A stretch of DNA of 64,000 bases from JBJGXI01 sp045635475. GTDB lineage: Bacteria > Bacillota > Bacilli > Bacillales > Amphibacillaceae. Both the position numbers and the translations under genes were made by a program. Below, in pieces: positions 18,736 through 28,261 of this stretch (positions are counted from its first letter, which is position 1; the number at the start of each line of letters is the position of its first letter). Where the stretch lies: positions 1 to 64,000 of the forward strand of contig NZ_JBJGXI010000010.1 in the NCBI RefSeq assembly GCF_045635475.1, in the 5' to 3' direction. The notes beneath the pieces are model-generated. The model saw nothing but the letters and a program-made list of their open reading frames with translations. It was not told the origin of the DNA and searched no databases.

Positions 18736-21700
18736 ATGAGTGAATTCAGAATCGTTGAGCTGTTATTTAAGACGAATGATTTCTGTTTCTATAAGGCAAT
18801 TCATGAGCCTACGCAAGTGGACGTGCTGTTGCGCGATACTGCTGGGCCCTACACCACCGACGACCTACATAATGAATTTCAATTCCACCTTGACCACACG
18901 ATTCCACACACTGTTCCATTATTAATGGTCAGCCCTGATGGGTTGATCATGAAAGCTGAGTACGGAAAGCAGCTTCGAGATTTAGACAACATCACTATCG
19001 CAGATTTTCTTCAAATTGCTATGCAGTTGACTGATATACTAATGTATTTTCACTCAAAGGGGATCACCAGTAAGCGTGTTTCCGTAAACCAAATTATTAA
19101 AGTAACCCAAGCGCGATTTCAAATTGTGCCATTTCCTGCTGCTTATATTGAAGCACTGCCTGTATATCAATCGCCAGAATCGTTCGTTAACGGGAAAAAG
19201 GTTGACGAACGTTCTGATTTGTATAGCTTGGGTGTGTTGTTGTATGAAATATTAGCGAGACAAGCGCCGTTTGCTGCTAAAAATCGATCGGCCTGGGCTC
19301 ATCAGCACCTAGCTGTTATGCCAAAATCATTGAAAGATGCTGGGATGGGGATTCCGCAGGTGCTTGATCAGATGATTTTGACTTTGCTAGAGAAGGACCC
19401 AGATCGCAGGTATCAAAGTGCTGCAGGATTAAAAAAGGATCTAAAAAAATGCTTCGAGATAATACAAGCTGGATTCCCAATTCCTTATTTTAAACTTTTA
19501 ACTCATCCGCACGAGCCTAAGTTCTCCCTGCCAACTTATCTATATGGAAGAGAAAAAGAAGCTCGCCTTTTATATGAAACGTATCAGCGAACAGCATTCG
19601 GCTCAACAGAGCTTGTTTATTTATACGGTTCAGATGGAATTGGGAAATCATCCCTAATTACGCAACAATTTAAAAAACTGATTGGCAATAAGGGCTATTT
19701 TATCTCTGGACGATTTGATCAGATGGAAAAAAACATTCCCTACGAGTCTTTTATACAAATGTTTAGCGAACTTGTACAACAAATTTTGAGTCAAACGGAT
19801 GAGTCAGTTGCGGGCTGGAAGCAAGAAATTCTAACAGCTGTCGGGGAAAATGGGCGTATTCTGACAAGTGTGATTCCGGAGCTTTCATTAATTATTGGCG
19901 AGCAACCGGAAGTGGAAGAGCTATCCACGCTTGAAATGGATCGGCGATTTGAGTTTGTATTTCGTAGTTTTGTAGATTTATTTGCAACGGTGGAGCATCC
20001 TTTAGTGATGTTTTTGGACGATATTCACCGTGCGGATAAGGCATCGATTAGATTGATGAACACCTTTTTGACGGATCCAAATAGTAGTGGATTACTAGTG
20101 ATTGCTACTTACCGGGAATCCAAGCTTGATAAAATAAAGAACGATCTGCTTGCGCCGGAGCAATTAGAAGCGTATGGCGTCAATGTCACCTCGATTGGGT
20201 TGAAGAACTTATCGGTACAGCAAATTAATCGGATGGTTGCTGATGCATTAGGCTGTGAGAAAGAACTATGTGAGGAATTGGCTGAATTATTGTACCGAAA
20301 AACAATCGGAAACCCGTTTTATCTACATCAGCTGTTAACAATTATTCATAAAAGCGGCTGGCTCTATTTTGATCACAAACAACAGCAATGGGGGTGGGAT
20401 TACGAGTCGATTCGTAATATTGAACACCGCGAGCAGATTGTTGAGATGATGATTGAAAAAATCGAACTGCTACCAGAGCAAACGAAGCAAGTACTCGTTC
20501 AAGCCTCATGTCTTGGTCATAGCTTCTCAAACGCAGCACTTCGTCATTATTTAAATTTATCTCCAGCAGAGCTAGATCCGCAATTAGACGTATTAGTGGA
20601 AGCAGGATTGTTAATTCAAACCGACAAAGACGAGAGTGTTAATTATCAGTTTTTCCATGACCGGATTCAGGCGATGGCTTATTCCCTCATGGATGCATCG
20701 AAGAAGAAACAGATCCATGTGATGATCGGACGGGATCTGGTATCATCAGGTACTTTTAGCTACGAGAAGGTGAACCATTTAAATAAAGGAAAAGATTTGA
20801 TCACGGATCGATCGGAGCTCGTCGATTTAATGAAGGCGAATCAAACTGCTGGAAAAATGTCGAAAAATTCATCTGCTTATGATACAGCTAGACACTATTT
20901 TCGGGAAGCTAGCTCTATTCTAGTGGAAGCGGATTGGCAACAGGATTATTCCTTCTGTTTTGATTTATCTATCGAGCTTGCAGAGAGTGAATATTTATGT
21001 GGCTATTACGAGGAAGCCGACCGGTTACACGAGTTACTAATGAAGCGTGCTAAGAATTGGGGCCAGAAAGCAAGGGTTTATGGTAAGCAGCTTAATCAGC
21101 TCGTAAACCAAGGGAAATATAATACAGCGATCGAAATGGGATTAGCTCATCTGGCCGAGGTGGGGGTGCGAGTGCCAAACCGACCGAGTGTACTTACAGT
21201 AGGTAAAGAAGTTTACTGGACAAAAATGCGCTTGCCAAAAGATTTTGATCAACTAAAACAGCTACCTATGGTGGAGGACGCGCACATAAAAACAATGATG
21301 GATGTAATGTTCCATTTGCTCGTACCATCTTTTTTTGCTAACAAAGAGGTATTTGCGATTCTTAATTGTAAATTACTTCGACTCACATTGAAATACGGAC
21401 AATCCACTGCTTCACCGGCCGTGTATGCTGCCTATGCTACCATGTTATGTACGGAATTAGGTGCGTATCAGCAAAGCTACCAATTAGGAAAAGCTGCGGT
21501 CGAGCTGGCGGATGAAAGGGGCTTAGCGTCCGTCCGTTGCAAAACGTATGTGATGTTCGGTGGAGTTATGTGTCAATGGAACAATCACCGCAGGGATGGC
21601 CTTCCATATTTAAAGGAAGCTATTAAACTAGGGCTCAGATCAGGTGATTATGTGTATACGAACATGGCGATTGGCACGTATATTAACGCGATTTATCCTT

Positions 21701-23313
21701 TGGAAAGCTTGGCTACAATTATAAATGAAAACCGTAACCAGCTTGATGTTCTTGATCAAACAAAGGATGATTTTGTCGCGAAAAATGTCAGACTGTTTGT
21801 CCAGGTTTCTCGTTGTTTACAAGGACAAACGAATAATAAAATCCAATTTAGTGACGATGAATTTGATGAAACGGCGTTTTTAGAAAGTGTTATTGAGGAT
21901 GATAGCCAACACGTCACTTTCTTTCAATACTATACGTATAAAACACAACTGCATGTTTTGTACAACAACTATGCGGAAGCAATCGAAATGGCGGCGAAAG
22001 CAAAAGGTCATTTAAAATATACCAACCATTTACCGCACTTGAGTGAGTACTATTTTTATGAAGCATTGGCGATCCTCCGTGGCTGGGACGACTGGGATGC
22101 AACTAAGCTACCAGATTTAAAGAAACGGCTGCAAAAGGCAATTAAAAAATTGAAAGTTTGGAATAAAAATAGTAAGGAAAATTTTCAACATATGTTGTGG
22201 CTGATAGAAGCAGAATATGCACAGGTGAAAAACGAGCATCAACTAGCCCAACAGCTTTATCATAAAGCAATCAACGAAGCAACAGAGATGGGATACCACC
22301 GTAATGCAGCAATTGGAATGGAAATGACCGGTATCTATTATCATAAATTAGGCTACGAAAAGGTTGCTAGTGTTTACATGGTAGATGCATGGGAAGCCTT
22401 TAAGCAATGGGGTGCGATACCGAAAACAAAAGAACTACAGTATCGTTATCCAGCATACTTCAAGGATCAGGTAATTGCTGAACCAGTAGAGGTTTCTGAG
22501 CAGGCTACTGTGTCAGCAGAAAATTATGCACCAGTCGATTTATCTGCGATTATCCATTCATCACAGAAATTGTGGGAGGACATGGATGCATCGACAATTG
22601 TAAACGAATTGTTGAATTCGATTGCTAAACACGCGAGCGCGCAAAAGTGCCTGCTCCTAATCAAGGACGAACAACAGCTCTATATTGGCGCCCAGCTAGA
22701 TGAAGTAAGTGGCTATGAGTATAAGCGGATTGCCATGCTTGATGAATTGCTGCTACCACATGCGATGGTGCGCTATGTATCTCGTTCTGGAAAACAAATT
22801 ACGGTTGATCAGGACAATGAATATGAAGAATACCGATTCGATCCTTATATCTTCGAGTACAAACCAAAATCGGTAAGGTGTATCCCGATACAATTGCAAG
22901 GCAATTTAAGTGGCATTTTATACATTGAAAATCGCTGGATTGCTAATGTATTTGCTAATGTGGACCAAGAAGTGCTAAAGTATTTGGCTTCACAGGCACT
23001 GTTTTTCATGAAAGTAACGGAAGCATTTAATGAACCGACGTCAGATGAGGGTGCTGCATTGGCGACGGAGCATGAAGATGATGTGGCTGAAGCAGACAAC
23101 GTTGAGGAGCTAAGCGCGGCACTCACGGAGCGCGAAGTTGAAATTCTTAACTTAATGGCAGCTGGTTTAACTAACAACGAAATCGCGCAAAAACTTGGAT
23201 TAAAACTGGGCACGATCAAGGTGCATAACCACAACATCTACTCGAAGCTAGAAGTAAATCGCCGGACGAAAGCGGTCGTGAAAGCGAAAGAAATGAATCT
23301 GATAGATCAGTAG
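18736..23313 (+). CDS. Giant pseudokinase-ATPase-GAF-LuxR regulator (1525 aa)
   Basis: The protein has an N-terminal kinase-like domain (about 10-240), a P-loop ATPase domain with Walker A GSDGIGKSSL near 298-306 and Walker B LVMFLDDIHRAD near 422, a long helical TPR-like region (about 650-1250), a GAF domain (about 1285-1425) and a C-terminal LuxR-type HTH (LTEREVEILNLMAAGLTNNE onward, about 1464-1520). The kinase part keeps the DERSDLYSLGVLLYEIL helix but lacks an HRD catalytic loop (SKGITSKRVSVNQI instead), DFG and the VAIK lysine, so it is probably a pseudokinase sensor. It likely regulates transcription after sensing a ligand. I prefer ATG 18736; TTG 18730 is possible. A terminator follows. 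Targets are unknown. Confidence 0.88.
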   Translation: MSEFRIVELLFKTNDFCFYKAIHEPTQVDVLLRDTAGPYTTDDLHNEFQFHLDHTIPHTVPLLMVSPDGLIMKAEYGKQLRDLDNITIADFLQIAMQLTDILMYFHSKGITSKRVSVNQIIKVTQARFQIVPFPAAYIEALPVYQSPESFVNGKKVDERSDLYSLGVLLYEILARQAPFAAKNRSAWAHQHLAVMPKSLKDAGMGIPQVLDQMILTLLEKDPDRRYQSAAGLKKDLKKCFEIIQAGFPIPYFKLLTHPHEPKFSLPTYLYGREKEARLLYETYQRTAFGSTELVYLYGSDGIGKSSLITQQFKKLIGNKGYFISGRFDQMEKNIPYESFIQMFSELVQQILSQTDESVAGWKQEILTAVGENGRILTSVIPELSLIIGEQPEVEELSTLEMDRRFEFVFRSFVDLFATVEHPLVMFLDDIHRADKASIRLMNTFLTDPNSSGLLVIATYRESKLDKIKNDLLAPEQLEAYGVNVTSIGLKNLSVQQINRMVADALGCEKELCEELAELLYRKTIGNPFYLHQLLTIIHKSGWLYFDHKQQQWGWDYESIRNIEHREQIVEMMIEKIELLPEQTKQVLVQASCLGHSFSNAALRHYLNLSPAELDPQLDVLVEAGLLIQTDKDESVNYQFFHDRIQAMAYSLMDASKKKQIHVMIGRDLVSSGTFSYEKVNHLNKGKDLITDRSELVDLMKANQTAGKMSKNSSAYDTARHYFREASSILVEADWQQDYSFCFDLSIELAESEYLCGYYEEADRLHELLMKRAKNWGQKARVYGKQLNQLVNQGKYNTAIEMGLAHLAEVGVRVPNRPSVLTVGKEVYWTKMRLPKDFDQLKQLPMVEDAHIKTMMDVMFHLLVPSFFANKEVFAILNCKLLRLTLKYGQSTASPAVYAAYATMLCTELGAYQQSYQLGKAAVELADERGLASVRCKTYVMFGGVMCQWNNHRRDGLPYLKEAIKLGLRSGDYVYTNMAIGTYINAIYPLESLATIINENRNQLDVLDQTKDDFVAKNVRLFVQVSRCLQGQTNNKIQFSDDEFDETAFLESVIEDDSQHVTFFQYYTYKTQLHVLYNNYAEAIEMAAKAKGHLKYTNHLPHLSEYYFYEALAILRGWDDWDATKLPDLKKRLQKAIKKLKVWNKNSKENFQHMLWLIEAEYAQVKNEHQLAQQLYHKAINEATEMGYHRNAAIGMEMTGIYYHKLGYEKVASVYMVDAWEAFKQWGAIPKTKELQYRYPAYFKDQVIAEPVEVSEQATVSAENYAPVDLSAIIHSSQKLWEDMDASTIVNELLNSIAKHASAQKCLLLIKDEQQLYIGAQLDEVSGYEYKRIAMLDELLLPHAMVRYVSRSGKQITVDQDNEYEEYRFDPYIFEYKPKSVRCIPIQLQGNLSGILYIENRWIANVFANVDQEVLKYLASQALFFMKVTEAFNEPTSDEGAALATEHEDDVAEADNVEELSAALTEREVEILNLMAAGLTNNEIAQKLGLKLGTIKVHNHNIYSKLEVNRRTKAVVKAKEMNLIDQ

Positions 23314-23317
23314 AGAG

Positions 23318-23345
23318 CAAGACCCGGTTGTGGGTCTTGTTTTTT
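23318..23345 (+). terminator. Rho-independent terminator of giant regulator
   Basis: CAAGACCC (23318-23325) pairs with GGGTCTTG (23332-23339) around a 6-nt loop, followed by a T-run. Confidence 0.93.
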
Positions 23346-23409
23346 GGTAGTCTACCAGGAAATTATAAAAATAAACAGTTGTGGATATCTTGCTTAGTTA
23401 TTTAGCCAC

Positions 23410-23560
23410 GTCCAGCTCCGAGCGCCAGCGACTAGCGAGACTTCCCTCACCTCATGACACGATATGTCAACATCGATTCAGGTTTTAAGGAAGGTCGACT
23501 AAAAGCGGACTTGTCGTCCAACGTCGACATACCCCTTATGCAGGTGCATGTTTCCTTACT
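23410..23560 (+). repeat. Dispersed ~150-bp structured repeat, copy 1
   Basis: It begins GTCCAGCTCCGAGCGCCAG and shares several long identical blocks (CATCGATTCAGGTTTT-like, AAGGTCGACTAAAAGCGGAC, CGACATACCCC) with a second copy at 56552. A nested hairpin is visible: GTCGAC with GTCGAC, and inside it GGAC with GTCC. No coding frame is plausible. It may be a mobile palindrome-type repeat or RNA-level element. Confidence 0.75.
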
Positions 23561-23794
23561 CCATCGAAAATATAGAACAATTTTCTTCGTGCGAGGTAAA
23601 GCTTCGAAGCCTACTCTGGTCCTGCGGTTCAGTCCAAATGTTTTCGGTGGGGCGAGTAATCGCACTAAGGAAAGCTACAATGAATATACACCGCAGAAAC
23701 AAGTGGTTTTATTGTTTCGAGTCCCAGTCCGTACGTCGCTAACCGGCGCTCTGCGCTTTTGTTCTGTGGCGTGGTGGCCGAGGTGCTGAAGATT

Positions 23795-24202
23795 GTCGCA
23801 AAGGAAGGGAAGCGACACGAAAATGCAGCAGCGAGAGAATTACGTGTCGCAAAGGAAGGGAAGCGACGCGAAAATGTAGCAGCGAGAGAATTACGTGTCG
23901 CAAAGGAGGGGAAGCGACGCGAAAATGTTGTAGTGAGAGAATTACGTGTCGCAAAGGAGGAGAAGCGACGCGAAAATGTTGTAGTGAGAGAATTACGTGT
24001 CGCAAAGGAGGGGAAGCGACGCGAAAATGTTGTAGTGAGAGAATTACGTGTCGCAAAGGAGGAGAAGCGATACGAAAATGTTGTAGTGAGAGAATTACGT
24101 GTCGCAAAGGAGGGGAAGCGACACGAAAATGTTGTAGTGAGAGAATTATGTGTCGCAAAGGAGGAGAAGCGACGCGAAAATGTAGCAGTGAGAGAATTGT
24201 GT
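23795..24202 (+). repeat. Eight tandem 51-bp units with hairpins
   Basis: Eight units of exactly 51 bp run from 23795 to 24202. Each carries GTCGCAAAGGAGGGGAAGCGAC: a stem (CGTGTCGC with GCGACACG or GCGACGCG across the unit joint) with a loop holding AAAGGAGG, and then AAAATGTTGTAGTGAGAG. Changes in the stem stay paired through G-U wobbles. Because 51 is a multiple of three, frames stay open on both strands, but there is no start with a ribosome site before the array and the coding reading is not convincing. Confidence 0.93.
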
Positions 24203-24328
24203 AGTGAAAGAAGAGGGCAGCTAGTAAGGGGCGTAACATTAGCGTGCACAGGAGGACATAGAGAGAACCTGGTTTTTAATGGACACAGCAGCACTTATTG
24301 TAATTGAATTCCGTGTTTTAAAAATGAG

Positions 24329-24480
24329 CGGCCACCAGGTGCTTAGTTGTATGAAATCAAATAAAATGGGTCTTAATTAACAAAATACGGTCTGTTGTGT
24401 CCGCTAGATTCAGGAAAGGTCATATTTGTCACAGATAGCGGCTTTGGTGTCCGCGTAAATTTCGACGTTAGCTCTTGTGC
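24329..24480. repeat. GCGGCCACC-type dispersed repeat, copy 1
   Basis: GAGCGGCCACCAGGTGCTTA, a central GAAAT/ATGGGTCTTAATTAAC part and TACGGTCTGTTGTGTCCGC, TTGTCACAGATAGCGGC match blocks of the tandem array at 44.2-44.8 kb. The outer blocks GCGGCCACCA and TGGTGTCCGC are imperfect inverted repeats. From 24480 to 24870 I see nothing recognisable. Confidence 0.7.
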
Positions 24481-24876
24481 CGCGGCAATCCAACTCAGCT
24501 CACTTCTTCACCAAAAGCTCCTAGAAATGGACTCGTTGCACTTCGTAAACTGGCGAAAAGATGTGATATGCGACAGATGTAGTAACAGAACTGTCGCAAG
24601 TGCCCTAATTCAACAGCAAAGAGCGTTCATAAGGGTGGGTGAGCAACACGAAATTGCATAAAAGAGAACTAGATATCCGATATCGTTAACTATTCGTCCC
24701 CATCTTTCCACTCAAAAACCACCAATTCACTAATAATCACGAAAGCAAACAACAAAGGCAGTTTCGACAAATTAATCCCAAACCCGATAATTTCCTGGGA
24801 AATACTACATTATCTTGAAATTTAAATACAGTTTTAATCCAAAAATATAGGGAAATTCCACTAAGTTGTATAAAAT

Positions 24877-24905
24877 GTGACAAAAATATTAAATAGTTAT
24901 ACTAT
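24877..24905 (+). promoter_or_regulatory. Candidate sigma-A promoter of surface protein
   Basis: GTGACA (24877-24882), a 17-base spacer and TACTAT (24900-24905) fit a vegetative promoter and give a leader of about 245 bases before the surface protein gene. The leader 24906-25156 holds a GTTTC/GAAAC hairpin but no riboswitch class I recognise. Confidence 0.45.
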
Positions 24906-25156
24906 ATTCTGAAAAATCTGGTATAACTAAAGTAGTAGATGTGGCTAAATGGTAGTGATCTGATGAGTCGTATCGTTTCTCTATGAAACTAATGTCGCTT
25001 AAAACGGACATATAAATGAATGTCTTATCAATTCAATAAAAGACAAGCAAAGGTCTTTAAAGAAGATGAGTTCAATCGATTGTAAACGATATCAGTGTAC
25101 ACTTTCCGTTTAATAAATCTATCTACTACATATATAGAAAGAGCGGAGGGAAAGAT

Positions 25157-28018
25157 TTGGAGAAACATAGAAATAGGTTATTTGCAATAATCTGTATTAC
25201 TTTGCTTGTCTTTACTAGTTTTACTTTTCCAACTAACAAGGTGGAAGCTAAAGGTGCCAAAGAGATAGATTCTGCAGCAGAATTAGCAAGTATTGGTGCA
25301 AGCTGGCAATCACTTCGAGGTTCTTATGTTCTAACAGATGATATCGACTTATCAGGTATTAATTGGAACCCAATTGGTAACTTTATCTCTGAATTTAAAG
25401 GAACGTTAGATGGAAATGGCTATACGATTAGCAATCTAACTTTAAACAGGCAATATCAAGACAGTGGACTAATCTCAAACAACCAAGGGACAATTAAAAA
25501 CCTGAAGTTGGAAAATGTTAATGTTGTAGGTGGAGATTACACTGGCGCTTTAGTTGGTAGAAATGAAGGACACGTTCAAAATGTAGCAGTTGTAGGAGGA
25601 TCAGTTACTGCTAAAATTAAAGCCAACTTAGCTTATGACATATTTGTTGGAGGTCTGGTTGGTAATAACCTTGGAACGATCGAAAACTCCTATGCATCAG
25701 TTTCAGTAAATGCTACAGTGACACCAAGAAAAGTACTTTTTAGCACTATTCGTGATGTGAAGGATTCCTTAGCTGGAGGCCTAGTTGGTAAAAACAATGG
25801 AGACATTATCAACTCTTATGCAACAGGAGTCGCTACAGCTGAACATGGCTGGAAATCAGAAATCAGTGGTGGCTTAGTAGGTGTAGATGACGGAAATATT
25901 GAAAACTCTTACTACGACACTGAAACTACGGCTCACAACGATACAGGCAAAGGTGAACCAAAATCAACGGCTGATATGAAAAAAACCTCAACATTTACAA
26001 ACTGGAATTTTGAAAATCCATGGTATATCGTTGATGGCTATACGTATCCGCTACTAAGAAGTGCGCAATCAGTTGATCCAACTTTAACGTTGACTTCTGG
26101 TGACGCAAAAGTTACTTACAAAGTGGATAAAAATATTGAAATTGCAGGTAGTGCAACTGGTTTAATTTCAAGTGATTATCTGTTTATGCAAGTAGTAGAT
26201 AGTAATAATCAAGCTGTAGCAGGTTACGAGCGTGTATTGTTAAGCGATGTTATTGATTATAATGATGGATCACTTTCTAGTCAGCTTGCAATTGGACAAA
26301 ATTTCCCGGTTGGCAGTTATACAGTGAAGTTATGGGCTGAAGCACCTTCATCAACAGGCACGTCTGAAGTGCAATCATTCAACCTATCTGTATACAACAA
26401 AGCTACAATTAGTTATCAGCTTAAATCTGGTGAAGTAGATTACAATCAAGGTGAATGGACGAATCAGCCAATTACGGTTGGCAATCTACAATTCACTGAT
26501 GACGTTGAGTCAGAACGTGACTATGCGATTATGACAGACGGAAGCCATCCGAATCACAAGGATTGGAAAACGTTTGAAGGGTCAATTCCTGCGCTAGAAG
26601 CAACAGGAAATTACGTTGTCTACCTTCGTACAAAGAACGAAGCAGGGCATCAAACGAAGGAAGTCATCGATGGATTAAGTATTGATGTTGAAAAACCGAA
26701 TGCTCCTGAAATCGAGTTGAGTAAAGATGACTGGACGAATGAAGATGTAACGGTTACTTTATTGCCAGATCATGATGATTTCAGTCATTTAGAAAAGGTA
26801 GAATACAAAATTGGTGACGGTGAATGGAAAGATTATGGCATGCTTTATGTATCTATTAATCTAAGCGGTCCAGAACCGATCACGGTTACAACAGAAGGCG
26901 AGACAGTTGTGAAAGCACGTGCTACTGACAGAGCTGGTAACGTGAGTGATGAAGCTAATAAAACAGCATTCATTGACAAAACCAAACCAACGATTACGTT
27001 GAACGGTGATGCTTCAATCATAATGGAAGAAGGCCTTGCTTATACAGAACAAGGTGCATCTGTAACCGATAATTCAGCAGAAAACTTAACAGTTACTACG
27101 ACTGGAGCAGTGGATACTACTACTCCTGGTACGTACACGGTTACGTATACAGCAACTGATAAAGCTGGAAACGTTGCGGAAGAAACACGTACCGTTACGG
27201 TTGTAGATATTACTGATCTTGAATTAAATAACAATCCGAATTTAATTGATATCGATGCTACACATCAAGTAACCGTAACACCAGTGTATGCTGACGGATC
27301 GGCTGTTCCAACGTTTACACACACAGCTACATTTAGTTCTGGTGACGAAGGCATTGCGACAGTGGATGCGGAAGGTTTAGTAACTTTCCATGATGGCGGT
27401 GTTGTAACGATTACAGCTAGCTATGGTGGATTGAATAAAGCATTTACGTTACGCGTCGACAACGGCATTGTCAATAAAAATGTCGATTACCTTGAAATCC
27501 TACCTGGTAAAGAGTACGTGGTATTTGGCACAAAAGTAAAAGTGAAAATGCCAGCAGACTTACCAGCGGGTACAAAGGTAAAAGTAAATGAAATGGACAC
27601 AGATGCAACCGATCACGAAGGTCTGGATGCAGCTGGTGATGTTTTAACATTTACATTTGAATTCCCAGAAGGTTCAACACCTCCGGCAGGTTCTTACACG
27701 CTAGTATTGAGCTATGAAGAAGGGGCAAATCCGGAAGCAGTAGCAATCTACTATTACAATGAAGAAACGGGCAAATGGGAATATAAAGGCGGCGAAGTAA
27801 ACGAAGCCGACCGCACAATTACGCTAGAAGTACCACATTTTTCTTCTTATGGTGTGTTTGTTGAAGTACAAGAAGTAGTTGACGAAACAGTAGTGGAAGA
27901 TAAGCAAGATGAGCTTCCAGATACTGCAACAAACATGTTTAATTGGATTTTATTCGGTGGACTTCTTGTAGTGGCAGGTGCAGGAATCGTAATCTTTCAA
28001 AGACGAAAAAGCGCTTAA
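25157..28018 (+). CDS. LPDTA-anchored surface protein with GLUG and Ig-like domains
   Basis: The 953-aa protein starts with a signal peptide (ends near VEAKG). Residues about 30-290 hold GLUG-type repeats (GALVGRNEGHVQN, GGLVGNNLGTIENSYA, GGLVGKNNGDIINSYATG, GGLVGVDDGNIENSYY), giving a beta-helix. Next come Ig-like modules, including a DUF5011-type unit (TITLNGDASIIMEEG, TYTVTYTATDKAGNVAE) and a Big_2-like unit (SGDEGIATVDAEGLVTF). The end is a sorting signal: LPDTA, a hydrophobic span and RRKSA. LPDTA resembles the motifs used by the SrtD class in B. subtilis. It likely works in adhesion. Start is TTG with GGAGGG upstream. A terminator follows the stop. Substrate unknown. Confidence 0.9.
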   Translation: MEKHRNRLFAIICITLLVFTSFTFPTNKVEAKGAKEIDSAAELASIGASWQSLRGSYVLTDDIDLSGINWNPIGNFISEFKGTLDGNGYTISNLTLNRQYQDSGLISNNQGTIKNLKLENVNVVGGDYTGALVGRNEGHVQNVAVVGGSVTAKIKANLAYDIFVGGLVGNNLGTIENSYASVSVNATVTPRKVLFSTIRDVKDSLAGGLVGKNNGDIINSYATGVATAEHGWKSEISGGLVGVDDGNIENSYYDTETTAHNDTGKGEPKSTADMKKTSTFTNWNFENPWYIVDGYTYPLLRSAQSVDPTLTLTSGDAKVTYKVDKNIEIAGSATGLISSDYLFMQVVDSNNQAVAGYERVLLSDVIDYNDGSLSSQLAIGQNFPVGSYTVKLWAEAPSSTGTSEVQSFNLSVYNKATISYQLKSGEVDYNQGEWTNQPITVGNLQFTDDVESERDYAIMTDGSHPNHKDWKTFEGSIPALEATGNYVVYLRTKNEAGHQTKEVIDGLSIDVEKPNAPEIELSKDDWTNEDVTVTLLPDHDDFSHLEKVEYKIGDGEWKDYGMLYVSINLSGPEPITVTTEGETVVKARATDRAGNVSDEANKTAFIDKTKPTITLNGDASIIMEEGLAYTEQGASVTDNSAENLTVTTTGAVDTTTPGTYTVTYTATDKAGNVAEETRTVTVVDITDLELNNNPNLIDIDATHQVTVTPVYADGSAVPTFTHTATFSSGDEGIATVDAEGLVTFHDGGVVTITASYGGLNKAFTLRVDNGIVNKNVDYLEILPGKEYVVFGTKVKVKMPADLPAGTKVKVNEMDTDATDHEGLDAAGDVLTFTFEFPEGSTPPAGSYTLVLSYEEGANPEAVAIYYYNEETGKWEYKGGEVNEADRTITLEVPHFSSYGVFVEVQEVVDETVVEDKQDELPDTATNMFNWILFGGLLVVAGAGIVIFQRRKSA

Positions 28019-28044
28019 TTGAATTAAGTTCCGGTTAGAAGTGG

Positions 28045-28074
28045 GTCCCGCGAAATTTTGCGGGACTTCTTTTT
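28045..28074 (+). terminator. Rho-independent terminator of surface protein gene
   Basis: GTCCCGC (28045-28051) pairs with GCGGGAC (28060-28066) and is followed by TTCTTTTT. Confidence 0.93.
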
Positions 28075-28078
28075 GCTG

Positions 28079-28175
28079 ATCGCGGAATGTAATCGCGCGC
28101 CCAGCAGGAGGATCCGCGCGCTCCGCCGAAGAAATCGCGCGTCCCGTCGAGAGAATCGCGCACTCGGCCAGAACT
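28079..28175. repeat. GC-rich degenerate ~21-bp tandem repeat
   Basis: ATCGCGCG-like cores recur at 28092, 28112, 28134 and 28155, with spacings of 20-22 bases. On the minus strand the unit reads GCGCGCGATT plus about 11 variable bases. A related array in the opposite orientation is at 38829-38955. The stretch is much richer in GC than its surroundings. Confidence 0.65.
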
Positions 28176-28261
28176 CCGCCCCATTCCCAAAGCACTTCTC
28201 TTGGACTTCACCAACACTTCCTCTATAATAAAACACTAATAAGAATAACAGGAGGGATTTT

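Noticed and set aside
23795..24202. The 51-bp tandem array as a possible CRISPR.
   Set aside because: The units are contiguous with no variable spacers, and no cas genes are in the window.
23665..24307. Long open frames on both strands across the 51-bp array, one of 182 and others of 166-209 residues.
   Set aside because: They exist because the unit length is a multiple of three. No frame has a ribosome site, and the composition is only that of the repeat.
24960..25005. CTGATGAG followed by GAAAC and GTC looked like a hammerhead ribozyme core.
   Set aside because: No stem II can be formed between CTGATGA and GAAA, and the GAAAC is paired with an upstream GTTTC.
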